This document shows, one piece after another, positions 1-12,200 of a stretch of 64,000 nt of DNA. The first letter of the stretch is position 1. The number at the start of each line of letters is the position of its first letter. The notes below the pieces were generated by a model, which saw only the letters and a list, made by a program, of their open reading frames with translations, was not told where the DNA came from and ran no database searches. The stretch is from Eutypella sp. D-1 (lineage: Eukaryota > Ascomycota > Sordariomycetes > Xylariales > Diatrypaceae), in the NCBI GenBank assembly GCA_023313575.1, contig JAJTTP010000009.1, positions 1,116,001 through 1,180,000 on the forward strand. Direction: 5' to 3'. Position numbers and translations under genes: made by a program.

Positions 1-244
1 AGGTAATAAACGTAGTTATATACTATTTATATCCTTTGTTCCTAACACTGGAATATGTAATTATGTTAAATCCTTAGATCGTAACGGATCTAACTGATAC
101 CTTTAGATCTATGGATTATGACGGATCCATGTATGGCTTTTCTTATGGCTTATTAAGTGTGGCTGGCTTACGTCTTTATTCTTCCGGCAGTACCGCCAAC
201 GAATAGGGTTACCAGCCCCCACTTGGCCTAGTCAGGCCATAACA
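1..244 (+). mobile_element. LTR fragment, family L, cut by the window edge
   Basis: This is the 3' part of a long terminal repeat ending in CATAACA. It matches 63696-63939 along its full length, including the shared stretch from CTTACGTCTTTATT to the CA end. It is less RIP-mutated than the right-hand copy: many CpA/TpG sites kept here are TpA there. Its 5' half lies outside the window, so whether it is solo or part of an element cannot be told. Confidence 0.85.
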
Positions 245-587
245 TAAATATTTTTATAAAAAATTAACAGTAAAAAAATAACCGTACGTATAAAAAGAAT
301 TTAGTAAAAAAAAACATTACGATAACCCGTATAACGTTATATAAATTTACGGTAAGGATTTAAAAAAATAAAACCGTTTATATTAAGGCTATAAAACGGT
401 ATTATAAAGTTTAAAAACGTAATACGATATTTATAAGCTATTTTAAAAACTTAAAAACAATACGGATATATTATAATATAAATAAAGGTTAAAAATAACT
501 AATATACCGTTATAATAAATAACGGAGCCAAAAATAATTATATAACTTTAAAATTATATAATAAATTATAATTATTATAAAAAAAGA
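245..587. repeat. AT-rich RIP-mutated sequence, unidentified
   Basis: This AT-rich stretch has no usable reading frame and lies between the LTR fragment and the first SINE. TpA dinucleotides dominate and CpA is nearly absent, the RIP signature. It may belong to the body of the gypsy element recognisable from about 2.6 kb, but I see no motif that proves it. Confidence 0.5.
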
Positions 588-601
588 AATAATACTTTTA
601 T

Positions 602-1395
602 GATGATAATAATGATAATGATTTATTTTACGTCCAGGGTGGACCAGTTATCTAAGTATAGGTACAAGCTTACTATATAAATTAATATGGTCCGTACTGT
701 ATAATATATGGGACGGCGGGAGTAAGGCCCGGCAGCTGCTAGGGCCCGTACCAGCGTGTTACGGCTAATAAAGGAGAAGGGTTATCTAAGGTATGGCCGC
801 ATAGCTTGTAGCGGCGGCACCTGCCAGATCAGGGTGGCGCGAGGGGAAATCGTGGCAGGGCGGGGCTTGGTTAAGGCGCCAGCTGGCAAACTGGGGTTGC
901 GTACCAGCATATGCCAGGATCTTATTTGCGGCCGCGTGGCTCCAGTAGGTGGCTGGCAGCTGCGGCCAGGTGGCGCGGTACGATGGGCGCGTATCGCGGT
1001 CGTGGCTTGGCTGCGGGGTATCGGCCCGGTAAGCCGGGCGCACCCAGGTGGCAGGGCCGATATCGTAACGGGGTCGAGGCCTTAGCGCCGCCGCGGGGGG
1101 GAAAGCGGGGTAACGGCGGGGGGCGTCGGTTAGTCGGGCCGCTGCCGGACCGGAGAAATGGGTCGGCAGCTGGCGGCAGCTGGCGGAGCTGCGTTAGTTT
1201 TGCGCCGGCCGGAAAGGGGGGGGTGGTTTCGGTAAGGCCGGAAAGGTGGGTCCGAAAAATAGGCCCGATTTGTTGCCCGCGGGAAAAAGCGGGGCTGGCG
1301 GCAAAACCGCCTTGGTCACTGGGGGATTCGAACCCCCTTTCCTTTTTTCCCATAGGAGGAGCAGCTTAAGTGCGTAGCCACTGCACCAGGTGGCT
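602..1395 (-). mobile_element. SINE copy 1: tRNA-derived head, GC-rich body, LINE-like tail
   Basis: On the minus strand the 794-bp unit starts at 1395 with a tRNA-like head. It has a D-arm-like box (TGGTGCAGTGGCTACGCAC), a perfect B-box (GGTTCGAATCC) inside a GGGGG/CCCCC T-stem, and a weak acceptor stem, so it should drive RNA polymerase III. The body (about 780-1250) is strikingly GC-rich. The last 180 bp, ending in a (CAT)n-type tail at 602-630, match the 3' end of the LINE copies (4719-4905, 22331-22520). A 14-bp target-site duplication flanks it: AATAATACTTTTAT at 588-601 and AATAACACTTTTAT at 1396-1409. The only difference is a CpA-to-TpA change. It is far less mutated than its flanks, so it is younger. 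Overlapping ORFs here are not genes. Confidence 0.85.
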
Positions 1396-1409
1396 AATAA
1401 CACTTTTAT

Positions 1410-1621
1410 AACATATTAAAAGCCGAAAGTTATATTTTTTTAATATAACGAAAAAAAAGTATTATAAGAAACCGATTAACTTAATATATATATCGAAAAA
1501 TAAAAATAAAACGTTATTTTTAACGTTATACCTTTAAAAAGATACGATATAATTTTTAAGTAATTATAATTGCATTAATATAATTTATCGATTAATTAAA
1601 AAAAAACTGGTTAAATAATAT
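1410..1621. repeat. AT-rich RIP-mutated sequence between SINE 1 and a solo LTR
   Basis: No gene is visible. The sequence has the same RIP composition as the region after 2050 and is probably an upstream (gag-side) part of the gypsy element into which the SINE and LTR inserted. That continuity is inferred from position only. Confidence 0.4.
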
Positions 1622-2049
1622 TATGACGGCTGGTCTATTCCTAATTATTAGTCCAGTCGAGGGGTCTATGTTAATAGGAGTGCTAGGGTTTTAAATAATG
1701 TGTAATCACGTTTAGTAATAGTAAAGAAAAAGGTGCTTTAAGTAACTAAGTTATATTATAAGTTAATAAGCTTAAAGATTATTTAAAAAAAAGGTAATAA
1801 ATATAGCTATATATTATTTATATCCTTTATTCTTAATATTAAAATATAATGTTAAATGTGGGATTATTAAGATAACTAAGCTATCCAGGCTATTTAGGAT
1901 TATTAGGATAGCTGGGCTATCCAGGCTATCCTTTTTATTACGTGATTTAAGTATGGCTTATTTTATCGTGTCTGTCCCTTCCAGTGCCATGGTTAGGGAT
2001 TGTTTATGCCAATCCTATTTGGGCCCAATGACCTAGCCAGGTCATAACA
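1622..2049 (+). mobile_element. Solo LTR, family L, 5-bp TSD
   Basis: This 428-bp LTR starts TATGACGGCTGGTC (TGTGACGGC in the better copy at 63526) and ends CATAACA. It is flanked by the 5-bp direct repeat AATAT at 1617-1621 and 2050-2054. The duplication shows it is an independent solo LTR, not the 5' LTR of the gypsy pol sequence that follows. Its central 130 bp (about 1855-1990) differ from the terminal copies and contain CTATCCAGGCTAT-type short repeats, so it is a subfamily variant. The reverse copy at 13026-13455 shares that variant centre. Confidence 0.85.
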
Positions 2050-2054
2050 AATAT

Positions 2055-3881
2055 TTCTTTAATTGTTAAAAACCGATAATAACTTAAAAAAAAGATTTTA
2101 ATTTTTAACCGAAAGTAAATATAAGCATAAGGATATAATAAAAACTTTATTAAAAAAAATACAACAAATTAAAAAAAAAAGATACGAAAAAAAAGCCGAT
2201 AAATTATCGTATTTATCCGATAATGATTCCGCTTTTTTAATAGCATTTTAAAAAAGGAAATAACCACATTATTATAAATATAACAAAATATTTCGTAAAG
2301 AATTTAAAAAAGGATTATTATAATATAATAAATAAAATTACGAGATTATTTTAATAAACAAAAAACGTTACGATTTTATAAAATTTATAACTTTAACGAA
2401 ATTAAATTTAAAAAATTACGGGAATACCTCGAAAATAAGTTAACAAAAAAATATATTCGACGATTAAAATTATTAGCCGGATATGTAATTATATTTATAT
2501 TAAAAAAAACAGCAAATTACGATTAATAATCGATTACCGATAATTAAACGAAATTATTATAAAAACCCGGATACCGTTATTATTTATTATTAAAATAAAA
2601 AACCGTTTATACGGAGCTAAATAATTTATTACTTTAAATTTTTAAAACAGGTATTATTATATTAAGATAAAACCCGGAAATAAAAAAAATAGCTTTTAAA
2701 ACGAAATATAGCTTATTTAAATATTTAATTATGCCTTTCGGATTAATTAACGTATTAATATCGTTTTAACGTATAATTAACCATATTTTATAAAAATATT
2801 TTAATGTTTTCGTTATTTACTATTTTAATGATATCTTTATTTACTTAAATTTAAAAAAATAACACGAAATATATATATATATAATATTATAAACATTATA
2901 AAACGTTAACTTATTAATAAAACCCGAAAAAAGTATATTTTATATATAAAAAATAGAATTTTTCGGACATATTATTACCCCCGAACATATTAAAATAGAC
3001 CTTAAAAAAATCGCAATTATTAAAGATTAAAAAATGCTTATTAATATAAAAAGAATATAAGTTTTTCTCGGTTTAATAAATTATTATCGGAAGTTTATAT
3101 AACGATTTAAACATATTATAACACCTTTTACGGAATTAATAAAAAAGGATAAACGGTTTATATAAATTAATAAAGTAAACGAACTTTTTAAAAAGTTAAA
3201 AAACGTTATTATTAACGAACCAGTACTTATTATATACGATTTTAAAAAACCTGTTAAGTTAAAAACCGACGCTTCGGATTATGCCTTTAAAGCATAAATT
3301 AAATAACGAGATAAAAAAAAATATTTTATCGCATTTTACTTTTATAAATTTATTAAAACCGAATTTAATTATTTAATTTACGATAAAATTTTTTTTATTA
3401 TTATTAACGTATTTAAAAAATTTAAATATTATTTTATAAAAAATATGCATTAAATTAAAATTTATACGGACCATAAAAATATTATATACTTTTTAATCAT
3501 TTAAGCTTTTAACGGAAAATAATTACGATATATTAAATATTTCGCGGAATTCGATTATATTATTATTTATAAAAAAGGATTAAAAAACGGATAAGCAAAT
3601 GTTATTAATAAATAACCTGTTATAAAAAAATACATATTAATTAAATATACGGTATTCCAATAAACGTTAAAAGGATATTTAAAATAACGATAAATTATTA
3701 CTATTAAAATCACTTAAAATAATTTATATAAATAAATCGAATAATATAATAATAAATTACTTATAAAAAATAAATAAAAAAGCTATAAATATTATAAAGA
3801 CTATAAAAACAGTTAATACAGGAAATTTATAAACATCTTTTATACGGATACCTAAAAAATTATAAAATCTTTAAACGGTTA
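2055..3881 (+). pseudogene. Gypsy-1, Ty3/gypsy pol (RT and RNase H), RIP-destroyed, first part
   Basis: Conceptual translation with stops ignored shows Ty3/gypsy reverse transcriptase. A segment like KYSLFKYLIMPFGLINV lies near 2700-2760 (family KYGLFEYLVMPFGLTNAP). YFNDIFIY at about 2820-2845 corresponds to the catalytic YLDDILIY, where Asp-to-Asn is the expected RIP change. RNase H follows with LKTDASDYAFKA at about 3256-3300, and the C-terminal element FAEFDYIIIY...NG.ANVINK near 3540-3620 matches the family pattern NG.ADALSR. Many codons are now stops. The element is interrupted at 3881 by a LINE insertion with TSD and resumes at 11227 with the integrase. No functional protein is possible. 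Confidence 0.85.
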
Positions 3882-3895
3882 TAACGGATTTACGT
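3882..3895 (+). repeat. 14-bp target-site duplication, left copy
   Basis: TAACGGATTTACGT here is repeated exactly at 11213-11226. The pair brackets the whole compound LINE insertion (3896-11212) in the gypsy integrase region. A 14-bp duplication fits target-primed reverse transcription. Confidence 0.85.
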
Positions 3896-4718
3896 TATCC
3901 TTTTTCCTTTTACTTTTTTTACCTTAACCATTATTAAAATTTTTACATGCATATAATTTATTTACATTATAAGCCTTACTTACCCCGTGCTTTTAAATCA
4001 GGCACACCCGTAAATATTAAAAATAATAAAACCGCCGCCTTTTTAACCTTAAACCCTTTTTCGGTAAAACGTTAAACGCTTTATTTTTAAAACGCCCGTA
4101 ATAACCATCCGCATTTACGATATCGCCGTTACGATAGTATTACTTTTATAACCCGTGCCCATCTTTAGCTTAAAAAAAAAACGGGCATAAGTATTTATAA
4201 ACTTAAAGTTTTACTTAAAAGATATAAAATTAACAGGCCTTTATAACCGGTCCTTTTTATATTAAGAATCCCGAAAAATACGTTAAATAATTTCATACTT
4301 TTTTTAGTCCGTGCTTTACGGGAAAAAAAAAAGTAATAATAAAAACAAAATTTAACGTATTATTTAACTTATTTATTTATTTAAATACTGGCTTTAAAAA
4401 ATACGATATAAAAGTATACGTAACGTAAATTATAATATCCCGTAAATTAATAAAAAAAATAGTGGCTAAAATCGTAAATAATTTAAACCCAGAGTCCGTT
4501 AATTACGTTATTATTATTATTATTATTAATATTAATATTATTAACATTAAAAGGTAAAAAAGGTAAAAGCTTAACGGTTTTGCTTAATTTTAATACGCCT
4601 TATTTTTTACCCCTTTTACGGATACCCCCCGATTAAAATTACCTGTTAAGGCCTTAGCTAATAACGGTAATAAGCTAATACGTTCGGTTTAATTAATTTA
4701 ATTAGCATTACGTATATT
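3896..4718 (+). mobile_element. LINE-A, plus-strand 5' head piece (RIP-mutated)
   Basis: This 823-bp stretch is the inverse complement of the 5' region of LINE-B (about 10220-11045). Shared landmarks are the TATCCTTTTTCCTTTTAC start and the GTATTACGTATATTATAT end. It begins directly after the 14-bp TSD, so it is a genuine 5' end. The copy stops at 4718, where the 3' tail of the oppositely oriented LINE-B begins. Its own 3' tail is found only at 11046-11212. It contains the ORF1-side of the LINE, but no protein domain can be recognised after RIP. Confidence 0.75.
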
Positions 4719-7700
4719 ATATGCAATTGATGATGATGATGTATTTTGCGTCCGGGTGGACCATACTATCTAAGGCTATTTACATGTAAGCTTACAGGCA
4801 GGGCTACATTTAGCTAGCTGGGTGCCGATACTATATAGTGTATAGGACGGCTGGAGTAAGTCTGTTTAAAGACGGGCCGTACCAGCGTGTTACGGTTAAC
4901 ATAGGAAATCCTCCGCCCGTTATCTACTTACGGTTATCCTTTTTTAAAGCCTTACCGTTTATTTTTAAATCTTTTAAATCATACCTCGGTTATTTTACCC
5001 GTTACCTGTTATAAATAATTTTAAAACTTACCGTATTTTATTACGCGCCTGGTTTTTAATCCGTTATTAAATAAGGTTTAACCTTATTAAAAAGGGTTAA
5101 AAAAATAAAATAACTTTTATTGTTAAAGAATTAAGTTATTTTATAACCGGGTTAAATTAAAAAATAAAAAGTATTTTTCGTAATATCGTAATCGAAAACG
5201 TAATTAGCGGTTTTTTTTTTTATACCGGTAAAAATAAAACGTGTTATATTTAAAACGTTAATAATATTCGGTAAAGTTATTATGGCCCGATCGTTTTATA
5301 AAAAGGTAATATAATGTTAAACGTGGAAAAAAAAGCTTAAAAGGAGGTTTTTTATACGGGAGGTTTTATTATATATATAATAAAAAGGTATTTCGGAGTT
5401 ATTATTTAACGAAAAAAAGTTTATACCTTTTTTTTATAATACGTTTAAAATAAATAAAAGTTATTATTTTAATATTTAAATATTAAGCAATTTCGAGCTT
5501 AATTTAAACGTTTATAACCTTATTACCGGCGATATTTTTATATCCCGGCGTTTATTAAATAAACGTAATAAACAGCCGGATATAATGGATTATATTATAA
5601 AAAGTTAAAAAATTAGCTTAAAAGTTATCGAACGGGTAGCCGAATAAGTTATATATAACCGCTATATTATCGATATAAAAATGCAAACCGGTTACCGGGG
5701 GGTTAAAATTATATTAATTTTTTTCTATTTATTATGCCGTTTTATGCGCGGTTATTATTTTTTTATCGAAAACTTTTATTTAAGTTAAAGGTTTATAAGC
5801 GGCGTAAAAAAATTTACGTCCGTTATTTTAATAAGATATAAAACTTTAGTTTATACGGTTAATTTTAAAGTTATTAAAATAAATAATTAAGTCCGTCGGT
5901 AAAAAAGAAAATAACCATTTTTTATACATTTTAATACCTTTATTTTTATTAAAAAAAAAGGTATAAATAATAATGGTTAACGTTTTGTAAAAAGGAGTAA
6001 ATGCGGGTAAGCTAAGGTTATATCGGTTAGTTATAAACGTATCGGCCATTTTTTTTTTAAAATAAAATAATCGGGTAATTACGGGGTAATCCGTATTTAA
6101 CGTCCGAAAACGTACCGAATATCTTATTTTAATTTACGTAAAAAGTATTTCCGTTAATAATATCCCTAATTTTTTATAAAAAATAATAATATAAGTAATA
6201 CGTTAAACGGATATTACGGCTTTAACGGCGATTTTAAGTAATTTATTTAATTTATTTATAAGTAGGTTTATTTTAATATCGGCCGGTTTAAACATGTTTT
6301 TAACCGAAAGGCGTTAAAAGTTTAATTATTAAGTTTTTATAACATATATTACGATCGGTATTACGTAAGTTTTAACGGCTTTAATAATTTTATTTAAAAA
6401 GAAGCTATATACGATTTTATTAAAATATTATATATAATTGGTTATTTATAACGTTTTATTATTTTATTTAATAATATTTTTTTAAAATTAAATTATAAAT
6501 TAAAAAAAATATTAAATTATCGGACCGTTTTTATCGAAGTTTTTATTTTAAACGTGCCGTTAATAACCGCGTCGGTTTTAAATGTTTTATTTTTATAAAA
6601 GTGTTTAAATTTATATTTTATTAAATCGAAAAATAAGGCGTTATTTCTTTTTTAACCGAGTACGTTTTTTATATTAATGGTTAAAGTTATAGCCGTATAA
6701 AAAGTTATTAAGTTAATACGTAAAATAACGATATCGTTTACGTATTTAAACTTAGTATTAAGTATCGGTTTTTTCCGTAATATTAGCTCGATATATAATA
6801 TAAAAAAAATAAAAGATATAAGGGAATTTTATAATATACCGTAAAATAAAAGGATCGGGTCGATAATAATGTTTTTTATATAAATAATAATTTACCGATT
6901 TATTATAAAGAAATTTATTTATTATATAAGTTTTATATTTTACTTTTATTATTTTAACCGGAAAATAAGGCGGTTATATAAAATTATATTAAAAGCTTTT
7001 AATATATTTATAATTAATAACGATATAACTTTTCCGCAGGTAAACGTTTACTCGATATTATAAATAACGTACGTAATTAAATTAATTATTAATTTTTTAA
7101 AAAAGGCGCCAAATTGTTATAAGTAAAATATTTTATAATATAAAGTTTATACCGTTATACGCTTAATTATTAGCTTTTTTAACCTTTTATTTAAGTACGA
7201 AAATAAAGATATAAATTTTTAAGTTTTAAATTTAATAAAATCAGATTTATTTATTTTTAAAAACATAATTATTTCCGTTATTTTAAAAATTTATAAATAA
7301 TAATTATAGCTTAAATATACCTTATATAATATGCGTACCGTTTTATTAATTACCGGCTAAATTAGTTATAATAATATAAAATTATTAGCCCGTTTTTATT
7401 ATTAATATTTAAAGCTTTTATAAAAGGTTAAAGTAAATTTATTTTAATTTTATGGTTATAATAGCTGTTAAGGATTTATAATATCCTTACCGGTAACTTA
7501 AAGGATTAATATTTTATAACGTAATAAATTGATTTTTTTTTCCGTATCGGTAATTATTTTATTTCCGTTTTTTATCGGTAATAAACGGAAATTATTTTTA
7601 AATTTATATTAACCGACGATTTTAAAAATATTTTTATCGTTTTTAATTTCGGCGATAAATTTATTTTAATATTATTTTTTAATTCGGCGTACCGTTTTTT

Positions 7701-10700
7701 TTTAAACTTTAATTAATTTTTAAGTTTTTTTAATATCGCCCGTTTAATAAATACGGCGTAAATAAGTAATAGCTTTTTTATAATCCTTATTTTATTAAGT
7801 AATATCCCGGCCGCGGTTATATTTTAACTTATTTATAATTTTTATAACCTGTTTTAATATTTTTAATAAAACGTTAATTAATATTTCCGTTTTTACTTTT
7901 AATATCGGGTTTATTAAAAAAAGGGTTATTTAGGTTTTACTTTTAATATATATATACTAGCTAAGAAAAACGTAAATAGGCTTTTTCGGGAAAACTTAAT
8001 TTAACGTATAAAGGTTTTTCCGGGGAACTTGTTAATATTTTAACTATTATAATATAATGGTCGGAGCCGGTATATAAAATGTTATTAACCGTTACCGTTA
8101 TTTTTAAAACGTTTAATAAAGTTAGGTTTAACGTATTATTTATTATATATATAAAAGCTTTTAAGTTAAAAACGTTTAATAATTATATTTTTATTTATTT
8201 TATTATTTTAATACTTAATCCTTTATAACGTCGATAGCTTAATTATTACGTTTAATATATTATATTAAAGTTTTTTCCGACGTACCGTTTATTAATTAAT
8301 TTTTAGTTTTTAAAAAACGTAAAAAATAAATAAAGGTTTATTTAATTGATATAAATATTAATTAATTTAACGTTATTAATTTTTATTACGTAAATATTTA
8401 AAAAAATAAAAAGGTAAAATTATATAGTTTATAAATTAAGGTTTTACCGTATATATATAAATATTTACGGTATTTAAAAAATTTAATTTTTTATAAAAAA
8501 GAAAACGTTATATTTTAAATAGGTTTTAATTAAACGTTTATTATTTATTACTTTAATTTATGTTTATAGTTTTTATATTAATATAACGTTGGCTTTAATT
8601 TTAATTGCCGTATTTAAAATAATATTATATATTACCGGTTTTTTACGGACGTTTATTTAAATAATGCGTAAGTATTTTCTTTATCCGTATATATTACGCC
8701 GTAAGTTATAATTTATAATTTTTATTAATTTTTAAGTTTTTTTTATTTTATAAACCGGGGTAAACGTAAGTATTAAAAGGTGTAACTAATTCGGACCGTA
8801 AATTTATCGTATTTATTTTCTTTAATATTTATTTTATAAAAGTTATTTTCCGTGTCCCGAAAATATATACGGCCGTACCGGGTTATTAATTTTTATCCCG
8901 GTAAGGGATCGTTTTTACGTTATGTTATAAACTTTTCCGTTATCCGTATAAACGTTTTCGAGTTATGGCTGGATTTTAAGCTTTTTATTTTATCTTTATT
9001 TTTATAATTTAATTCGGATTTATATTCGGATTAACCGATATCTGGGTAATAATCCTTCTGATCCGTATTTATCGGGTTATCGTTTATAAAATATAACGGG
9101 AAATGGGATTTTGATCGTTATAAAAAGGGTGGTTAAAGTTAAGGTTAAAGTTAAGGTTAAAAGGCGCGGGGTTTTAAGGTCGGGGTGGTAATAATTATTT
9201 TAAATCCTTTAAGTATTTACGTAAATGCCTCGGGAATTCCTTAAACCCGTTAAGTTATTATAACCCGGTCCTTTACTAAGGTTATTATTTATATAACCTT
9301 TAAATATTATCGTTTATTTAATTACTTAATAAATAAAAAGTAAACACGGGTAAATTTAATAATCTGCCTGTTTTTTTTAATAAGTCGGGTAAGGCACGAT
9401 AAATTATATATATAAGGGCCTTTATAATTAAAGCATTTAATATAGGCTTAATATATTCCCGGGTTATTATAAACTTTTCGGTTATACCGTTTATACCGTT
9501 TAAACCTATCGTAATTACATCCGTCGTAAAAATCCAGGTAACGATTATATTATATAATTTTCGGGGCTTTTTTTTATAATTTAACCGGTTTAAAGTTAAA
9601 AATTTTAAAACTTTTAACTTTATAAAAAAAGGTTATTATTTATTTTTAAAATAAAGATTTTAATACGATATGGTTAATTTTATAATAATTAATAAGTTTT
9701 AAACCAGTTTATATAATAATTTTATATTAAATAATTTTATTAACCGATTTCGATCCGTTACCGGTATAAAAGGTCTCCGATACTTTTTATAAAATATATA
9801 AAAATTATTATTTAAATTTTTCGAAACGTATATTTATTTCGCTTAAAGTAATAAAATAATCTTATATATATTAATAAACTATTTTATTTTTTATAATATA
9901 CGTTTAATTTATTTTAATTTTTTACGTTTTTATAATCTCCGTTAAATTAAAGCCTAAAAGTTTTATTATGATTATTTTAACGTTAATTAGCCTAAGGTTT
10001 ATTTATTCGTGGTTATTTTCTAATTTAAAAAAAGGTAACGGTTTAAATGCTGGCCGGGGTTTTTTTAATTTAAATTTTTTAATTAAAAAGGGGTAAAATT
10101 ATTTTTACCTTTATTTAATACGTTAATTATTATTATTATTATTTTTAACGTTATTTCGTTTTTTATAACTATATTAAAATATAATCTTTTTTTATTAGCC
10201 CCGCCGTTACCGTTACGTTTATATATAATATACGTAATACCGGTTAAATTAATTAGGCCGGGCGTGTTAGTTTATTACCGTTATTATTATTAATTAAAAC
10301 CTTAATAAATAATTTTTATCGAAAAGTGTTAATAAAGGAGGTAAAAAGTAAAACGTATTAAAATTAAATAAAGCCGTTAAGTTTTTATATTTTATACTTT
10401 CCGGCGTTAATAATATTAATATTAATAATAATAATAGTTACGTAATTAATAAATTCGGGGTTTAGGTTATTTATAATTTTAGCCATTATTCTTTTTACCA
10501 GTTTACGTAATATTTTTATTTACGTTACGTATATTTTTATATTATATTTTTTAAAGCCAGTATCGAAATAAGCAGATAAAATAAATAATACGTTAAACTT
10601 TATTTTTATTGCTATTTTTTTTTTCCCGTAATGCGCGGATTAAAAAAAGTATAAAATCGTTTAACGTACTTTTCGGGGTTTTTAAAATAAAAAGGACCGG

Positions 10701-11045
10701 TTATAAAGGCTTATTAATTTTATACCGGTTAAATAAAGCTTTTAATTCGTATATGCCCGTGCCAGTTTTTTTATTAAAGCTTAACGTAAATTATAATAAT
10801 ATTATTGCCGTAAAAATAGTATTACGGGTACGGATAATTATTACAGGTATTTCGGGGGTAAAGCGTTTAATGTTTTACCGTAAAAGAGTTTAAAGTTAAA
10901 AAGGCAACGGTTTTACCATTTTTAATGTTTACGGGTATATTTAATTTAAAGGCATAAAATAAATAAGGCTTATAATATAAGGGTTTTATATGCAAATAAA
11001 AATCTTAATAAAGGTTAAGGTAAGAAAAATGAAAAGGAGAAGGAT
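4719..11045 (-). mobile_element. LINE-B, non-LTR retrotransposon, nearly full length, RIP-mutated
   Basis: The element is read on the minus strand from about 11045 (5') to a (CAT)n-type tail at 4719-4736 (3'), 6.3 kb. Reverse transcriptase is recognisable on the minus strand. A block corresponding to GxLQGSPISPILFxLYI lies at about 6795-6850, and FKYVNDIVIL at about 6735-6765 corresponds to the catalytic FKYVDDI, with Asp-to-Asn as expected from RIP. Order and motifs suit a Tad1-like fungal LINE, an assignment I infer. The last 190 bp are the tail shared with the SINEs. It lies head-on against LINE-A pieces on both sides. All frames are broken; the short minus-strand ORF at 5846-6049 is part of the decayed pol. 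Confidence 0.8.
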
Positions 11046-11212
11046 GATTTTCTATATTAACCGCAATACGCTGGTACGGTCCGGACGGCCCTCGGGCAGG
11101 TCAGACTTACTCCAGCCGTCCTATATATTACACAGTGTCGGCACCTAGCTACCTTAGGTATAGCCTTAAATAGTATGGTCCACCCGGACGTAAAATACAT
11201 CATCATCATCAT
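11046..11212 (+). mobile_element. LINE-A, plus-strand 3' tail piece
   Basis: This 167-bp segment reads GATTTTCTATATTAACCGC... and ends in a CATCATCATCATCAT tail. It is the inverse complement of 4721-4905 and is followed at once by the right copy of the 14-bp TSD. It is the 3' end of the plus-strand LINE whose head lies at 3896-4718; the middle of that LINE is missing and LINE-B occupies the place. It starts close to the same point as the tail-only unit at 23664. Confidence 0.8.
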
Positions 11213-11226
11213 TAACGGATTTACGT
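11213..11226 (+). repeat. 14-bp target-site duplication, right copy
   Basis: TAACGGATTTACGT is identical to 3882-3895. After it the gypsy-1 integrase sequence resumes. Confidence 0.85.
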
Positions 11227-12200
11227 ATTCGATAAAATAAAATCAATAATATAATAAGTACGATAACGATATAACATATACGGAAAAACCAAAATAAAAC
11301 GATATAAACTTTACGGAAAACTGTAATTATTACCAGTTAATAAATAATTATAAAAGTTTATTATATTTAATTTTATTACTAAATTACCGATATTAAAAAT
11401 TTTAATAACATGTAATAACTATAATAGCATATTTATAATTGTTAACCGATTTATAAAGTTTTTTTACTTTATTTTATATAACGAAAACACCGACGTAAAA
11501 TAAAAAGTATATATTTTTTTATAATATATTATAATAATATATAGCTTTATATTCGAAATTTTAATAAAGTTTTATAATAAGATTAAAATTAAATTTTAAA
11601 TTTACGATAATTTTTAAACCTTAAATAAATAAATAAATAAAACGAATTAACTAAATATTAAAAACTTATTTTCGATAATATATTAATTATAAATAAAATA
11701 ACTAAATAAAATAATTACTTATCGTATAATTAGCTTATAACATAGCTTATTATAAAAATATACGAATAATATTTATTAAGATTAATTTCGGATTTATTTT
11801 AAACGCTTACTAAAATGCTTATAAAAAAGGATTAAATAATATTAAGCAATATTAATATTAAAATAATTTAAATAATTATATAAAAAAATAAAGGTAAAAC
11901 TTAAACTCGTACGTTAATAAATAAGTAAATATTATAATTAAAAAAGGTTAAAAGGATTAACCTTTTCGGAAAAAAATATGGTTTATTTAATTATAAAAAA
12001 CATTACGATAAAACGACTTAATAAAAAACTCGATTATAAGTATATCGGACCGTACTTAGTTATTAAAAAAAATATTAAAAGATAATTACGAATTAAATTT
12101 ATTACTAAAAATTAAAATTTATTTAATTTTTTATATCTTTTTACTTAAGGATATAACGGATATAAACGTTATAAAAACGAGACGAAATAACGTCGAAATA
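11227..12200 (+). pseudogene. Gypsy-1 pol, second part: integrase core and C-terminal region
   Basis: This continues the element interrupted at 3881. Around 11365-11600 the plus strand reads FITKLPILK...IFIIVNRFIKFFYF, the RIP-altered form of the integrase core pattern DFITxLP...xVIVDRxxK. Around 12030-12140 a segment DYKYIGPYLVIKK...LRIKF corresponds to the C-terminal integrase region (KYIGPFxV...YRLxLP). Stops are frequent. Sequence to about 12480 may be the end of the element. Confidence 0.8.

Noticed and set aside
1315..1395. Functional tRNA gene on the minus strand
   Set aside because: The B-box and D-arm are good, but the acceptor stem pairs poorly and no anticodon stem forms. It is the head of a SINE with TSD.
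756..1403. Overlapping ORFs of up to 152 codons on both strands
   Set aside because: They lie in the GC-rich body of SINE copy 1, where stop codons are rare by composition. They have no domains and the same region is destroyed in copy 2.
4719..11212. DNA transposon with about 190-bp terminal inverted repeats
   Set aside because: The inverted 190-bp ends are explained by LINE 3' tails in opposite orientation: they carry simple-repeat tails, RT motifs are inside, and the TSD is 14 bp outside the compound insertion.
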